Source: Halosolutus halophilus (GTDB lineage Archaea > Halobacteriota > Halobacteria > Halobacteriales > Natrialbaceae). From it: a stretch of DNA of 64,000 nt. Position 1 is the first letter of the stretch. Each line of letters opens with the position of its first letter. The notes beneath the pieces are model-generated. The model did no database searches. It was given only the letters and a program-made list of their open reading frames with translations, and had not been told where the DNA came from. Shown here in pieces: positions 23,961 through 32,912 of the stretch. The DNA lies in assembly GCF_022869805.1 (NCBI RefSeq), contig NZ_CP094974.1, positions 868,001 to 932,000 on the forward strand, read 5' to 3'. Position numbers and translations under genes: made by a program.

Positions 23961-24225
23961 ACGCTCACACTCGGGACGACGCTCGAAACATGCGTTTCGA
24001 CTAACGATACCCGGCTTTCGATCGTTCTGTCTCGGGGAAACCGCTGACACGACTCGGATAGGACCGACGCAGATCCCCTGACCAACTGGCTGTCTCTACC
24101 GCTTTCAGGCGCCGATCTTTCACCTCCTCCGTTCGGACCATGAAGGATATAAGTTAGACGCGGCTAAATCAACGTGTGACCGATATCGTCGATGACCGAA
24201 TTCTCTCCCTCGACGCGATCACAGT

Positions 24226-24951
24226 ATGACCGGCTGGATTGAGATTCTTATCCTCTCGTTCGTCCTCCAGCTTTCAGTGCTACCCGGCGAGAAGGTACAG
24301 ATCATCATTGCGGGTCTTGCAACCCGATATAACCCCTGGATCGTGGTCGCTGCCGCGGGAAGTGCCTTCGCCGGGTGGACGGCTCTAGAGATCCTCTTCG
24401 GTGCGGCGCTCAAGGGCGCGCTCGCTCCCGTCTACCTCGACACAATCACGGCAGCGTTGTTCCTGCTCTTTACAGTTCTTCTCATCAGATCGGCGCCCGA
24501 GACGGACGAGTTGGCTGCCACGACCGACGGTGGAACGGCGGAAACCAGGGAAACCGACGGTGGCGTGGCGGAAGACAGAGCGATCGATATCTCGTTCCTC
24601 GGGTACGATATCCCTTCATACCTTCGAGGATTCGTTCCTATCTTCGCTCTGATGGCTGCAGGAGAGTTCGGTGATAAAACCCAACTCGTCACCATCGGTC
24701 TCGCGGCGCAGTATGGGGCACACCCCGCAATCTGGGCAGGTGAGATGCTCGCGATACTCCCGGTGAGTACCGCGAACGCCCTCTTCTTCCACCGGTTTTC
24801 CCACCGGTTCGACGCGAGGCGGGCCCACTTCGCGGGCGCAGCCCTTTTCCTCTTCTTTGGACTTGACACGGGACTCCAGATTGTATCGGGGTTCTCGATC
24901 TGGGAAGAAATCGTCGAGACTATCGCGTCGATGGTCCTGGCGCTTGTCTGA
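24226..24951 (+). CDS. UPF0016/GDT1-TMEM165-type cation transporter
   Basis: 241 residues, six hydrophobic segments in two halves of three, joined by an acidic cytoplasmic loop (APETDELAATTDGGTAETRE). The second half has the family motif E-x-G-D-K-T (AAGEFGDKTQLVTIGLAA). The first half has only VLPGEKVQIIIAGLA where a second E-x-G-D-K should be, so one motif is degenerate. Members move Ca2+ or Mn2+, in eukaryotes to support glycosylation. It is a single-gene unit with its own upstream region (GGATATAAG at 24145). Confidence 0.8.
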   Translation: MTGWIEILILSFVLQLSVLPGEKVQIIIAGLATRYNPWIVVAAAGSAFAGWTALEILFGAALKGALAPVYLDTITAALFLLFTVLLIRSAPETDELAATTDGGTAETRETDGGVAEDRAIDISFLGYDIPSYLRGFVPIFALMAAGEFGDKTQLVTIGLAAQYGAHPAIWAGEMLAILPVSTANALFFHRFSHRFDARRAHFAGAALFLFFGLDTGLQIVSGFSIWEEIVETIASMVLALV

Positions 24952-25132
24952 TTTCGGTACCGTATAGTCGAGCCGGATCTGCTAATTTCGGCCAGTTAAG
25001 AGACGAGCGTGATTCAGGCAGGTGCTACATACAAAACCGACACGACTGGCATAGAACGAGACTCGACCGCTCGATCACGAATCGCCTTACAGACACCCCG
25101 TAGCGGTCTTCCCAGCGAGGAGAGATTTCTCG

Positions 25133-25471
25133 TCAGACGTCTTTCTGTCCAACCTCAGGCGACCAGGGCTGGTACGAGCGCGACACGCGCATCCAGATGA
25201 GACAACCGATGATCGAACCGAGTGAGGTCATTATTAGCAGCGAGCAGAAGTACCACGGCTGGGACTGAACCACGAAGAGCCCTCGCGTGGGAGCAGGCAC
25301 GATACCGAGTGCCAGCAGGTAGAATGAAGTGAGGAGGGCGAGCGACGATCGGCGGTGCCCGTGCCAGTAGAGGAGGCCGACGAGAACGCCCGAGAGGAAG
25401 CCGAGTTGGCCGGAATGGAGTTCAGTAACGGTGCTGAAAACTGATGCCAGGATAGTCTCGACAGTAGCCAT
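25133..25471 (-). CDS. Three-span membrane protein, unknown
   Basis: 112 residues from the ATG at 25471 (MATVETILASVFSTV). Three hydrophobic segments, a conserved-looking LLYWHGHRRSSLALLTSFYLLALG, and a polar tail. The frame continues upstream to 25552 but that part is cysteine- and arginine-rich and unlikely. It follows the large membrane transferase-like gene (126 bp between them) on the same strand, so it may be its downstream partner. Confidence 0.5.
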   Translation of the reverse strand: MATVETILASVFSTVTELHSGQLGFLSGVLVGLLYWHGHRRSSLALLTSFYLLALGIVPAPTRGLFVVQSQPWYFCSLLIMTSLGSIIGCLIWMRVSRSYQPWSPEVGQKDV

Positions 25472-25597
25472 GTGCACTAGTCCCCTGTCCGGAATCGGCA
25501 TACGGATTGACCTGCAATTGTGCACAGAATACATCGACCAGTCACACGGCAACGTCCACGACGATGCGAGTGCGACCCGATCGAGATAACCGGAGCG

Positions 25598-27004
25598 TCA
25601 GGTGCGATCGATCCGACTCGGCGACCCGTCACACTGCTGTCTGTCCAGTCGATCGTCGGTCATCGCGACCCATCGTACTTCGTTCCAGCTCAACCGGTAG
25701 TGGCAGGTTTCGGGTTGCAGTTGCTCCCAGTAGATGGCCTGCATCGACGGGACGTCCGCGTCACCCGGCGTCGTCGGAAGCGGCTCCCCCTCCGGCTCGG
25801 CTTCCTGCTCCATCGACTCGAGTGTCAACTTCAGGGACGGCGAGCCGGCGTTCCAGACGAGCCCCGAAAGGACGAGTAGCCCGGCGACGGCGAGGACGAC
25901 GACCGCCCACCGGCACGGGTTCGATCGGATCGAGTCGTGATCGCGGCGGTCCGTCGGACCCGATCGGCGCGCGATCACCCGTTCGACGGCGACGGCGACG
26001 CCGATCGCGACGAAGGCGAGCCAGAGGAGCGCGTCCGTCGCGCCGTCCAGGTCGACGAACAGCACCTGAAGGGCGAGTATCAGGCCGCCCGTCGGCACCC
26101 ACCACAGCCCCCGGAAGTCGCGGACGGCGGCGTGGGCCCAGCCGTAGAGAGCTACCGGAAGCAGTACCGACCCGTAGCCGAACACCAGCAAGAGCGAGTA
26201 GACGCGCTCGGCCAGGGTGTACGGCGAGCCAGCGATCAGCGGCGCGACCACCGTCTGTACGACCATGGGGACGAGCGCGCCCGCGGCCGCGAATACCAGG
26301 ACGACGATCCCGGTCACGACGCCGGCGCCGGCGATCGCCCGGAGCGCGTTCTTCCCACCGGCTCGCTGGTACGCCATCCCGACGACCAGCGGCGCGAAGA
26401 CCACCCCCGACTGCCACGACCCGGCGCTCAGCGCCGCGGCGGCCCCGGCGAGAAACGGCCGATCGCGGAGGGCCAGCGCGAGCGCCAGTGTGCCGAAAAA
26501 CAACGCGTAGAACTGCGCCCGGACTCCTAGCAACGGGAGAACGAAGAGTTCCGGGACGACGAGCATCGTGAGGCCGGCGGCGACCGCCGCCGCGTTCTCG
26601 CCGGTCACGAGGTACGCCACCCAGCCGACCAGCAGGACGCTCGCGCCGGCGACGAGCACCGTAAGCGTCACGCTGAGCCCGTGCAGAACGAGCATGTTTC
26701 CGCCGGAGAGGGCGGCGAGAGCGGCCGTGATTCCGAACGGGACCGGCGGGTTTACGTCCCAGACGTCGAGGTACGGAACGCCGCCTTCGAGGACGTACCA
26801 GCCCGTGTGCTGGAAGAACGCCGGGTCGGTCGCGATCGTCGGCCACTCGGTGAGGAGATACGCGGCGAATCCGCCGATGAACAGGACGGCGACGATCGAA
26901 CCGAGGATGGCGAGCCAACTGGCGCAACGCTCGGTACGGGGGCGGATGGGCGTGATACGGAAGCGCATCCCTGTGAGCGTACTGACGTCGGAGAACCACC
27001 TCAT
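25598..27004 (-). CDS. Multi-span membrane protein, DolP-mannose mannosyltransferase-like (GT-C)
   Basis: 468 residues from the ATG at 27004; a TTG at 27016 is possible. A long first hydrophobic segment is followed by the extracellular loop TDPAFFQHTGWYVLEGGVPYLDVWDVNPPVPFG, whose acidic residues and aromatic pattern fit the D-x-D/E-x-x-Y loop of GT-C glycosyltransferases. About ten further hydrophobic segments and a soluble C-terminus follow (MEQEAEPEGEPLP, QAIYWEQLQPETCHYRLSW). Haloarchaeal relatives are often named dolichol-phosphate-mannose mannosyltransferase and act in S-layer glycosylation. The assignment is to the fold; the sugar is inferred. Very GC-rich. Confidence 0.65.
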   Translation of the reverse strand: MRWFSDVSTLTGMRFRITPIRPRTERCASWLAILGSIVAVLFIGGFAAYLLTEWPTIATDPAFFQHTGWYVLEGGVPYLDVWDVNPPVPFGITAALAALSGGNMLVLHGLSVTLTVLVAGASVLLVGWVAYLVTGENAAAVAAGLTMLVVPELFVLPLLGVRAQFYALFFGTLALALALRDRPFLAGAAAALSAGSWQSGVVFAPLVVGMAYQRAGGKNALRAIAGAGVVTGIVVLVFAAAGALVPMVVQTVVAPLIAGSPYTLAERVYSLLLVFGYGSVLLPVALYGWAHAAVRDFRGLWWVPTGGLILALQVLFVDLDGATDALLWLAFVAIGVAVAVERVIARRSGPTDRRDHDSIRSNPCRWAVVVLAVAGLLVLSGLVWNAGSPSLKLTLESMEQEAEPEGEPLPTTPGDADVPSMQAIYWEQLQPETCHYRLSWNEVRWVAMTDDRLDRQQCDGSPSRIDRT

Positions 27005-27185
27005 ACTGGTGGTCAATTCGCCAACGGATCCCTGCCAGAGGTCGACGCTCGGGTGCAGACGGGTCGCTCTTCCGTCGAATCGACCGTGACTGGGGGTTGC
27101 TGTAACGCGATCGGGACGTCCACCATCGCTCCCAGCGATCGGGAATCCGGACCACGCTTAGGATGGTTCCGCCCCGAGTGTTCGT

Positions 27186-27692
27186 ATGGCCACTTCGTCC
27201 GACCGCCAGTCGCTGTTCCCGCGGCCACCGACGACGGTTACCGACCGCGAGGGACGAACCATCACGGTCAGCGAGTACGCCGGCGAGCCTGCGCCACTGG
27301 TGGAGATGTACACACACTTCGACGACGACTCGCGATCGCAGGGGTTGCCGCCCCGGGACGAACCCCGAACCCGCGAGTGGATCGGTGGACTCCTCGACGA
27401 CGGGCTGAACGCCGTGGCGCGACACGGGGACGACATGGTCGGTCACGCCGTGCTCGTGCCGTACGACGATACGGCCGAACTGGCGATTTTCGTTCGCCCG
27501 ACGTATCAGTCGGCAGGGATCGGAACGCATCTCATCCGCGGCTTGCTCAGATACGGCCAGGAGAACGGACTGACTCACGTCTGGCTGACCGTCTCTCGAA
27601 CGAATCGCATCGCGATGAACCTCTATCGATCGGCCGGATTCGAGACGACGGCACGCAACCGCGGCGAACACGAGATGGAACGGGACCTGTAA
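27186..27692 (+). CDS. GNAT-family N-acetyltransferase
   Basis: 168 residues. The acetyl-CoA site is clear: ELAIFVRPTYQSAGIGTHLIRGLLRYGQENGLTHVWLTVSRTNRIAMNLYRSAGF (the Q/R-x-x-G-x-G/A pyrophosphate loop in QSAGIGTH, then NxxAxxLYxxxGF). The N-terminal half is degenerate and His/Asp-rich. The substrate is unknown. The gene starts 181 bp after the GT-C gene start on the opposite strand and ends before a hairpin at 27693. Confidence 0.88.
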   Translation: MATSSDRQSLFPRPPTTVTDREGRTITVSEYAGEPAPLVEMYTHFDDDSRSQGLPPRDEPRTREWIGGLLDDGLNAVARHGDDMVGHAVLVPYDDTAELAIFVRPTYQSAGIGTHLIRGLLRYGQENGLTHVWLTVSRTNRIAMNLYRSAGFETTARNRGEHEMERDL

Positions 27693-27708
27693 CCGCTGCG
27701 TGCAGCGG
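27693..27708 (+). terminator. Hairpin directly after the GNAT stop codon
   Basis: Perfect stem CCGCTG / CAGCGG with loop CGTG, immediately after the TAA at 27690-27692. No U-run follows, so the terminator role is only suggested by position. Confidence 0.35.
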
Positions 27709-27936
27709 TCGCGAGGCGCAGTCGCTCGACTGACTCGATTCTAGTGATACCTCGCGCGGCGTCGACGTTCGTGAGCCGGAGATCGGCCGCCCGAGACCAT
27801 AGCCGTACGCCCGTTTCGCGATCGACGGAGTCGGGTGAGCGTATCACGATCGAGCGAAACGGGTGTCCGTATGTTGACCCGTCCGAACCGGCGGATACGC
27901 TCAAGTACGTGGTCGTAGTAGAACCGCGGGGATGCT

Positions 27937-28977
27937 ATGGTAGCTGTTACCGAATTACAGACTATGTTCGAGGACATGGTCACGGCGAGGTACTACGAAG
28001 AGCGACTTCAGGAGGAGTATCTGGAGGGGAAACAACCGGCGTTCGACATCTCGGCCGGGCCGATTCCGGGGGAGTTACACCTGGCGGCGGGGCACGAGGC
28101 CGCCGCCGCGGGCGTCTGTCGTCACCTGCGTGACGACGATACGGTGACGGCGCCGCACCGTCCGCACCACGTCGCCATCGCGAAGGGCGTCGACCTGAAA
28201 CGGATGACTGCGGAGATCTTCGGTCGGCAAACGGGCCTGAGCGGGGGGAAAGGTGGCCACATGCACCTGTTCGATCCGGACGTGAACTTCGCCTGTAGCG
28301 GCATCATCGCCGAGGGGTGCCCGCCGGCGGTCGGAGCCGGTCTCGCGGCGAAGAAGCGAAACGAAGACAGCGTCGCCGTCGCCGTCCTCGGGGAGGGCGC
28401 GATCAGTCAGGGGGCGTTTCTCGAATCGCTCAACCTGGCGGCCGTCCAGGAACTGCCGGTCGTCTTCGTCGTCGAGGACAACGACTGGGCGATCAGCATG
28501 CCGAAAGACCGGATCACCGACGTCGACGACGGATCCCTGCGCGCGGGCGGGTTCGACATGCCGGGCGTCCGGGTCGACTACGACGATGCGACGGCGGTGT
28601 ACGACGCTGCGAAGGACGCGATCGGACGAGCGCGGGCGGGTAACGGGCCGACGCTACTGGAAGTGCAGGTCCACCGCCGAATGGGGCACTTCATGGGCGA
28701 TCCGCAGAGCTATCGCCCCGACGAGGACACGGAGGCCGCACAGGAACGGGATTCGATAGAGCGCCTCGCGGACGACCTGCGGGAAGCGGGCGTCGAGGAC
28801 GACGACGTCGAGGCGATCCGCGAGCGGGCTCACGACCGCGTCGACGAGGTGATCGAGTGGGCCAAAGACCAGCCGGAACCGGATCCGGAGGCGGCCCACG
28901 AGGACGTCTTCGTCAACCCGCCGTCGGGTGTGACGACCGACGAACCGACCCACGAACTCGCCGGAAGTGACGACTGA
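27937..28977 (+). CDS. 2-oxoacid/acetoin dehydrogenase-type E1, alpha subunit
   Basis: 346 residues. Matches the TPP-dependent E1-alpha subunit: HLAAGHEAAAAGVCRHLRDDD, TVTAPHRPHHVAIAKGVD, the TPP/Mg2+ motif GEGAISQGAFLESLNLAAVQELPVVFVVEDNDWAIS, and the late RRMGHFMGDPQSYR. With the beta subunit it decarboxylates a 2-oxoacid or cleaves acetoin and acetylates a lipoyl group. It is the first gene of a three-gene operon; its TGA shares bases with the ATG of the beta subunit (28977). Substrate cannot be told from the sequence. Confidence 0.92.
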   Translation: MVAVTELQTMFEDMVTARYYEERLQEEYLEGKQPAFDISAGPIPGELHLAAGHEAAAAGVCRHLRDDDTVTAPHRPHHVAIAKGVDLKRMTAEIFGRQTGLSGGKGGHMHLFDPDVNFACSGIIAEGCPPAVGAGLAAKKRNEDSVAVAVLGEGAISQGAFLESLNLAAVQELPVVFVVEDNDWAISMPKDRITDVDDGSLRAGGFDMPGVRVDYDDATAVYDAAKDAIGRARAGNGPTLLEVQVHRRMGHFMGDPQSYRPDEDTEAAQERDSIERLADDLREAGVEDDDVEAIRERAHDRVDEVIEWAKDQPEPDPEAAHEDVFVNPPSGVTTDEPTHELAGSDD

Positions 28978-30002
28978 TGGCACAGCAAGAATCACAGGCG
29001 GTCGAACGGGAACTGACGATGAGCCGCGCGATGGTCGAGGCGATCGCCCACGAGATGCGCGAGAACGACGAGGTGTTCTACATGGGCGAGGACGTCGCCG
29101 ACTACGGCGGCATCTTCGACAGCACCGAGGGGCTCCGCGAGGAGTTCGGGTACGATCGGGTGATGGACGTCCCGATCAGCGAGACGGCCTACATCGGGGC
29201 CGCCGTCGGCGCGGCCCAGGCGGGAATGCGCCCCATTGCCGAGTTGATGTTCGTCGACTTCTTCGGCGTCTGCATGGACCAGATCTACAACCAGATGGCG
29301 AAGAACACGTACATGAGCGGCGGGAACGTCTCCGTTCCGATGGTACTGACGACGGCCGTCGGCGGGACGTACAACGACGCGGGCCAGCACTCCCAGACGC
29401 TGTACGGCACCTTCGCCCACCTCCCGGGGATGAAAGTCGTCGTCCCGTCGACCGCATACGACGCGAAGGGACTGATGCACAACGCCATTCGCGACGACGA
29501 CCCGGTCGTCTACATGTTCCACAAGCGCCTGATGGGAATCGGGTGGATGCCCGCCCCCGACGGGCCGAAGACGCCCGTCCCGGACGAACCGTACACGATC
29601 CCCTTCGGCAGCGCCGACGTCAAGCGCGAGGGGAGTGACGTCACCGTCGTCACGCTCGGCCTCCACGTCCACCAGGCGCTCGAGGCGGCCGAGACGCTCG
29701 CCGAGGACGGGATCGACGCCGAGGTGATCGACCTCCGGACGCTCGTTCCGCTGGACACCGAGACGATCCTCGAGTCGATCGGCAAGACGGGGCGACTGGT
29801 CGTCGTCGACGAGGATTACCGGTCGTACGGCGTGACCGCCGAGATCGTCGCGAGCGCGGCCGAGGAGCGACTCGCCGACCTCGATGCTGTCGAGCGGGTC
29901 GCCGTCCCGGACGTGCCGCTTCCGTACGCCCGGCCGATGGAGGACGAGGTGATCCCGGACGTCGAGGACATCGAAGCGGCCGTCCGCGCCGTCGAGCCGT
30001 GA
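28977..30002 (+). CDS. 2-oxoacid/acetoin dehydrogenase-type E1, beta subunit
   Basis: 341 residues, start overlapping the alpha-subunit stop (ATGG within TGATGG). Family features: MSRAMVEAIAHEMRENDEVFYMGEDVADYGG, GIFDSTEGLREEFGYDRVMDVPISETAYIGAAVGAAQAGMRP, and the C-terminal transketolase-C part DAEVIDLRTLVPLDTETILESIGKTGRLVVVDE. The TPP-activating Glu is in MGED. The pair would form the usual alpha2-beta2 heterotetramer. The next gene is a lipoyl domain protein; no E2 acyltransferase or E3 is encoded in the window. Confidence 0.93.
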   Translation: MAQQESQAVERELTMSRAMVEAIAHEMRENDEVFYMGEDVADYGGIFDSTEGLREEFGYDRVMDVPISETAYIGAAVGAAQAGMRPIAELMFVDFFGVCMDQIYNQMAKNTYMSGGNVSVPMVLTTAVGGTYNDAGQHSQTLYGTFAHLPGMKVVVPSTAYDAKGLMHNAIRDDDPVVYMFHKRLMGIGWMPAPDGPKTPVPDEPYTIPFGSADVKREGSDVTVVTLGLHVHQALEAAETLAEDGIDAEVIDLRTLVPLDTETILESIGKTGRLVVVDEDYRSYGVTAEIVASAAEERLADLDAVERVAVPDVPLPYARPMEDEVIPDVEDIEAAVRAVEP

Positions 30003-30004
30003 CC

Positions 30005-30268
30005 ATGAGCGGGGACGAAGACCGGGTCGCCGTCGCGGCAGCCGACGTCTGGCCCGACGACGTCGAGGAGGAGGAAGGCGTCGTCGTCAACTGGTTCGCG
30101 AAGGTGGGCCGTCGAGTCGACGAGGGCGAGACCCTCTGTGAGATCCAGGTGGAGAAAGTCAGCGTCGACGTGCCGGCACCGGTCGCGGGCGAACTGGTCG
30201 AAATCGAACGCGACGAGGACGACGAGTTCACGCGCGACGACACGCTCGGGTGGATCGAACCCGACTGA
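30005..30268 (+). CDS. Stand-alone lipoyl-domain protein
   Basis: 87 residues from the ATG at 30005; a GTG at 29999 overlaps the E1-beta stop. It is a single biotinyl/lipoyl domain: EEEEGVVVNWFAKVGRRVDEGETLCEIQVEKVSVDVPAPVAGELVE, with the modified lysine as K51 in VEKVSV. There is no peripheral-subunit-binding or acyltransferase domain after it. It probably carries the lipoyl arm for the E1 pair upstream, with E2 activity supplied from elsewhere or absent. Third gene of the operon. Confidence 0.88.
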   Translation: MSGDEDRVAVAAADVWPDDVEEEEGVVVNWFAKVGRRVDEGETLCEIQVEKVSVDVPAPVAGELVEIERDEDDEFTRDDTLGWIEPD

Positions 30269-30389
30269 CGGTCACCGACTCCGCGGTACTTCCCTGTCCG
30301 CGATCGATCGCGTTCCGAGCGACGGCCCCGCGACGGCCGATCGGGAGGCAGAAAACGTATTCGTCAGGAGCCCCTATCGGTGAGGGGTC

Positions 30390-31520
30390 ATGAACGATCT
30401 TCGTACCGGGTTGAGCTACGGTGACGTGCTCCTCGTGCCGAACCGATCGCCGGTCGGCAGCCGTAACGACGTCGACCTCTCGACGAATCTCACGCCGTCA
30501 ATCGAACTCGAGACGCCGCTCGTCTCCGCCGCCATGGACACCGTCACGGAGGCCGAACTGGCGATCGAACTCTCGCACACTGGGGGGCTCGGCGTCCTTC
30601 ACCGGTTTCTCACGCCGGGGGAGCAGGCCGAACAGGTCGAACGGGTGACCGCCGCCGACGAACGGGTGGGCGCTGCCGTGGGGATCAACGAGGACTACGT
30701 CGCACGTAGCGCTGCACTGGTCGATGCCGGCGTCGACGTCCTCGTGGTCGACGTGGCTCACGGCCACCTCGAACGGACGATCGACGCTGTCGAGACGCTC
30801 CGGGAGGAGTTCCCGAATACCGACCTCGTCGCCGGCAACGTCGCCACTCCCGCGGGCGTCGAAGACCTCGCGGCCGCCGGTGCCGACTGCGTCAAAGTCG
30901 GCATCGGCCCCGGGTCACACTGCACGACCCGGAAGGTCGCCGGCGTCGGCGTCCCCCAGCTAACCGCCGTCAGCGATTGCGCAGCGGCGGCCGAGGGGAC
31001 GGACGTGACCATCTGCGCCGACGGCGGTATCCGCACGTCCGGCGATGCGGTGAAGGCCCTGATGGCAGGTGCAGACACCGTGATGCTCGGGAGCCTCTTC
31101 GCCGGCACCGAGGAAGCGCCGAGCGCGGTGGTCGAAGTCGACGGGACGCTGTACAAGCGCTCGCGCGGAATGGCGACGACGACCGCCGCCGAGAAGCGTA
31201 ACGACAAGGACGCCGACGTTCGCGCGGACGAGGGCGTCGAGGCGTTGACCCCCTACAAAGGTCCGGTCGCCGACGTCGTCGACGAGTTCTGCGCCGGGAT
31301 CCAGTCCGGTCTCTCCTACTGTGGCGGTCACACGATCCCGGACGCTCGCGAGAACGCGGAATTCATCCGCGTCGCTCCCAGCGCGCAAGAACGCGAGGGC
31401 TACCACGCGGATCACGACTGGGAGGGAGTCAGCGTGGACAGCGCGGCGACCGCCGGCGACGGATCAAAGCTCGCGGACGACGACGAGACCGCGGCCACCG
31501 CCGCCGAGAGCGACGACTGA
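30390..31520 (+). CDS. IMP dehydrogenase/GMP reductase family enzyme without CBS domains
   Basis: 376 residues. TIM-barrel features in order: [62 protein letters not shown], then the loop [11 protein letters not shown] with nucleophile Cys178, [17 protein letters not shown] and the flap [17 protein letters not shown] normally has a CBS pair after about residue 95; it is missing, as in GMP reductases. Either GMP reductase or a CBS-less IMPDH, purine nucleotide balance in both cases. The acidic tail from about 345 is halophile-type. Haloarchaeal annotation usually says GMP reductase. Confidence 0.85.
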   Translation: MNDLRTGLSYGDVLLVPNRSPVGSRNDVDLSTNLTPSIELETPLVSAAMDTVTEAELAIELSHTGGLGVLHRFLTPGEQAEQVERVTAADERVGAAVGINEDYVARSAALVDAGVDVLVVDVAHGHLERTIDAVETLREEFPNTDLVAGNVATPAGVEDLAAAGADCVKVGIGPGSHCTTRKVAGVGVPQLTAVSDCAAAAEGTDVTICADGGIRTSGDAVKALMAGADTVMLGSLFAGTEEAPSAVVEVDGTLYKRSRGMATTTAAEKRNDKDADVRADEGVEALTPYKGPVADVVDEFCAGIQSGLSYCGGHTIPDARENAEFIRVAPSAQEREGYHADHDWEGVSVDSAATAGDGSKLADDDETAATAAESDD

Positions 31521-31585
31521 CTCCCGGTCGCGGACACGCTCGAAGCGTCTCTCGATCGGTACACGCGACGATCGACGGGAGACCG

Positions 31586-31612
31586 ACATTAGCGCCCGTA
31601 TAAGAAAACCCG
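31586..31612 (+). promoter_or_regulatory. TTA-N8-ATARTAA-class site before the GlmU-like gene
   Basis: TTA (31590-31592), eight bases, then ATAAGAA beginning at 31601, 32 nt before the ATG at 31633. The second half is at TATA-box distance for a leaderless transcript. Confidence 0.6.
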
Positions 31613-31632
31613 ATCGAATCGTTCGGTCGCCC

Positions 31633-32820
31633 ATGCAAACTGTCGTTCTCGCGGCTGGACAGGGAACGCGAATGCGTCCGCTCTCCGAATCGATCCCCAA
31701 GCCGATGCTGCCGGTCGCCGGGCGGCCGTTGCTGTCTCACACAGTCGAAGCGGCGATCGAGTCCGGGTCGGACGAGATCGTCCTCGTCGTCGGATACGAG
31801 GGCGAGGTCGTTCGCGAGTACTTCGGCGATCGGTACGCGGGCGTCCCGATCCGATACGCCACCCAGGACGACCAGGACGGAACCGCGGGTGCACTCCGGG
31901 CTGCGAGCGAATTCCTCGCAGTCGATCGGCCGTTCGCGGTGATCAACGGTGACGTCGTGTTCGATCGGGACTCCCTCTCGACGCTGTTCGACGCGGGACC
32001 GGCCGTCGGATCGGTTCGCGTCGACGATCCGTCGAACTACGGGATTCTGGAGGTGTCCGACGGGAGCGTCACCGGTATCGTCGAAAAACCGGCGGAACCG
32101 CCGGGAACGCTCGCGAACGCAGGCGTGTACGTCTTCCCACCGCAGGCGCTCGACCGTCTCGACGTGCCGCGAAGCGAGCGCGGTGAGTACGAACTCACGG
32201 ACATCCTCGCGCGGGTGCTCGACGACGTCGATGTCGGCCACGTGAAACTCGATCGCTGGCTCGACGTCGGCCGGCCGTGGGAGTTGCTCGAGGCGAACGA
32301 GTGGAAACTGGGCGAGATGGAGACGGCACTTCGCGGGGACGTCAGTCCGGACGCCGACGTCGAGGGACCGGTCGTCGTCGAGGAGGGTGCCACGGTCCGT
32401 TCGGACGTCGTCATCGAGGGGCCGGCTCTGATCCGATCGGGTGCGACCGTGGGGCCGAACGCCTACGTCCGCGGGGCGACGCTCGTCGGGGAAGACGCCA
32501 ACGTCGGGCACGGCGTCGAGGTCAAGAACAGCGTGTTGATGGCCGGGACCAGCGTCGGGCACCTGTCCTACGTCGGGGACAGCCTCCTCGGTCGGGCGGT
32601 CAATTTCGGCGCGGGAACGACGGTCGCGAACCTGCGCCACGACGACGAGCCGATCGAGATGACCGTCTCGGGGGATCGCGTCTCGACCGATCGCCGGAAG
32701 TTCGGCGTCGTCCTCGGCGACGAGGTCAAGACGGGGATCAACACGAGTCTCAACGCCGGCGTGACGCTCTCGCCGGGAGCGACGACCGCACCCGGAGAAG
32801 TCGTGACGAGCGATCGGTGA
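31633..32820 (+). CDS. GlmU-like sugar-1-phosphate nucleotidyltransferase/acetyltransferase
   Basis: 395 residues from the ATG at 31633, where the domain starts; the frame is open far upstream. Nucleotidyltransferase: MQTVVLAAGQGTRMRPL, PIPKPMLPVAGRPL-type loop (IPKPMLPVAG), DEIVLVVGYEGE, AVINGDVVF and NAGVYVFPPQALDRL. After about residue 235 comes a left-handed beta-helix of hexapeptide repeats (GPVVVEEGATVRSDVVIEGPALIRSGATVGPNAYVRGATLVGE, ending NLRHDDEPIEMTV...KTGINTSLNAGVTLSPG). That is the bifunctional GlmU plan, giving UDP-HexNAc or another activated sugar. GlmM follows, so UDP-GlcNAc supply is likely. Confidence 0.88.
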   Translation: MQTVVLAAGQGTRMRPLSESIPKPMLPVAGRPLLSHTVEAAIESGSDEIVLVVGYEGEVVREYFGDRYAGVPIRYATQDDQDGTAGALRAASEFLAVDRPFAVINGDVVFDRDSLSTLFDAGPAVGSVRVDDPSNYGILEVSDGSVTGIVEKPAEPPGTLANAGVYVFPPQALDRLDVPRSERGEYELTDILARVLDDVDVGHVKLDRWLDVGRPWELLEANEWKLGEMETALRGDVSPDADVEGPVVVEEGATVRSDVVIEGPALIRSGATVGPNAYVRGATLVGEDANVGHGVEVKNSVLMAGTSVGHLSYVGDSLLGRAVNFGAGTTVANLRHDDEPIEMTVSGDRVSTDRRKFGVVLGDEVKTGINTSLNAGVTLSPGATTAPGEVVTSDR

Positions 32821-32865
32821 CGGACCTCACGATAGCCGACGGCCGGTGAAACCACACTGCCGACC

Positions 32866-32889
32866 CGCTTAGCGACCGCATAGTAATCC
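32866..32889 (+). promoter_or_regulatory. TTA-N8-ATARTAA-class site before glmM
   Basis: TTA (32869-32871), N8, ATAGTAA starting at 32880, 33 nt before the ATG at 32913. It supports that ATG over the GTG at 32895. Confidence 0.65.
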
Positions 32890-32912
32890 CGGCGGTGGCG
32901 TTCGGACGCAGT

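Noticed and set aside
25761-27671. A 636-codon minus-strand frame across the membrane transferase and GNAT genes
   Set aside because: Arg/Pro-rich text without motifs, out of phase with two well-supported genes. A composition shadow.
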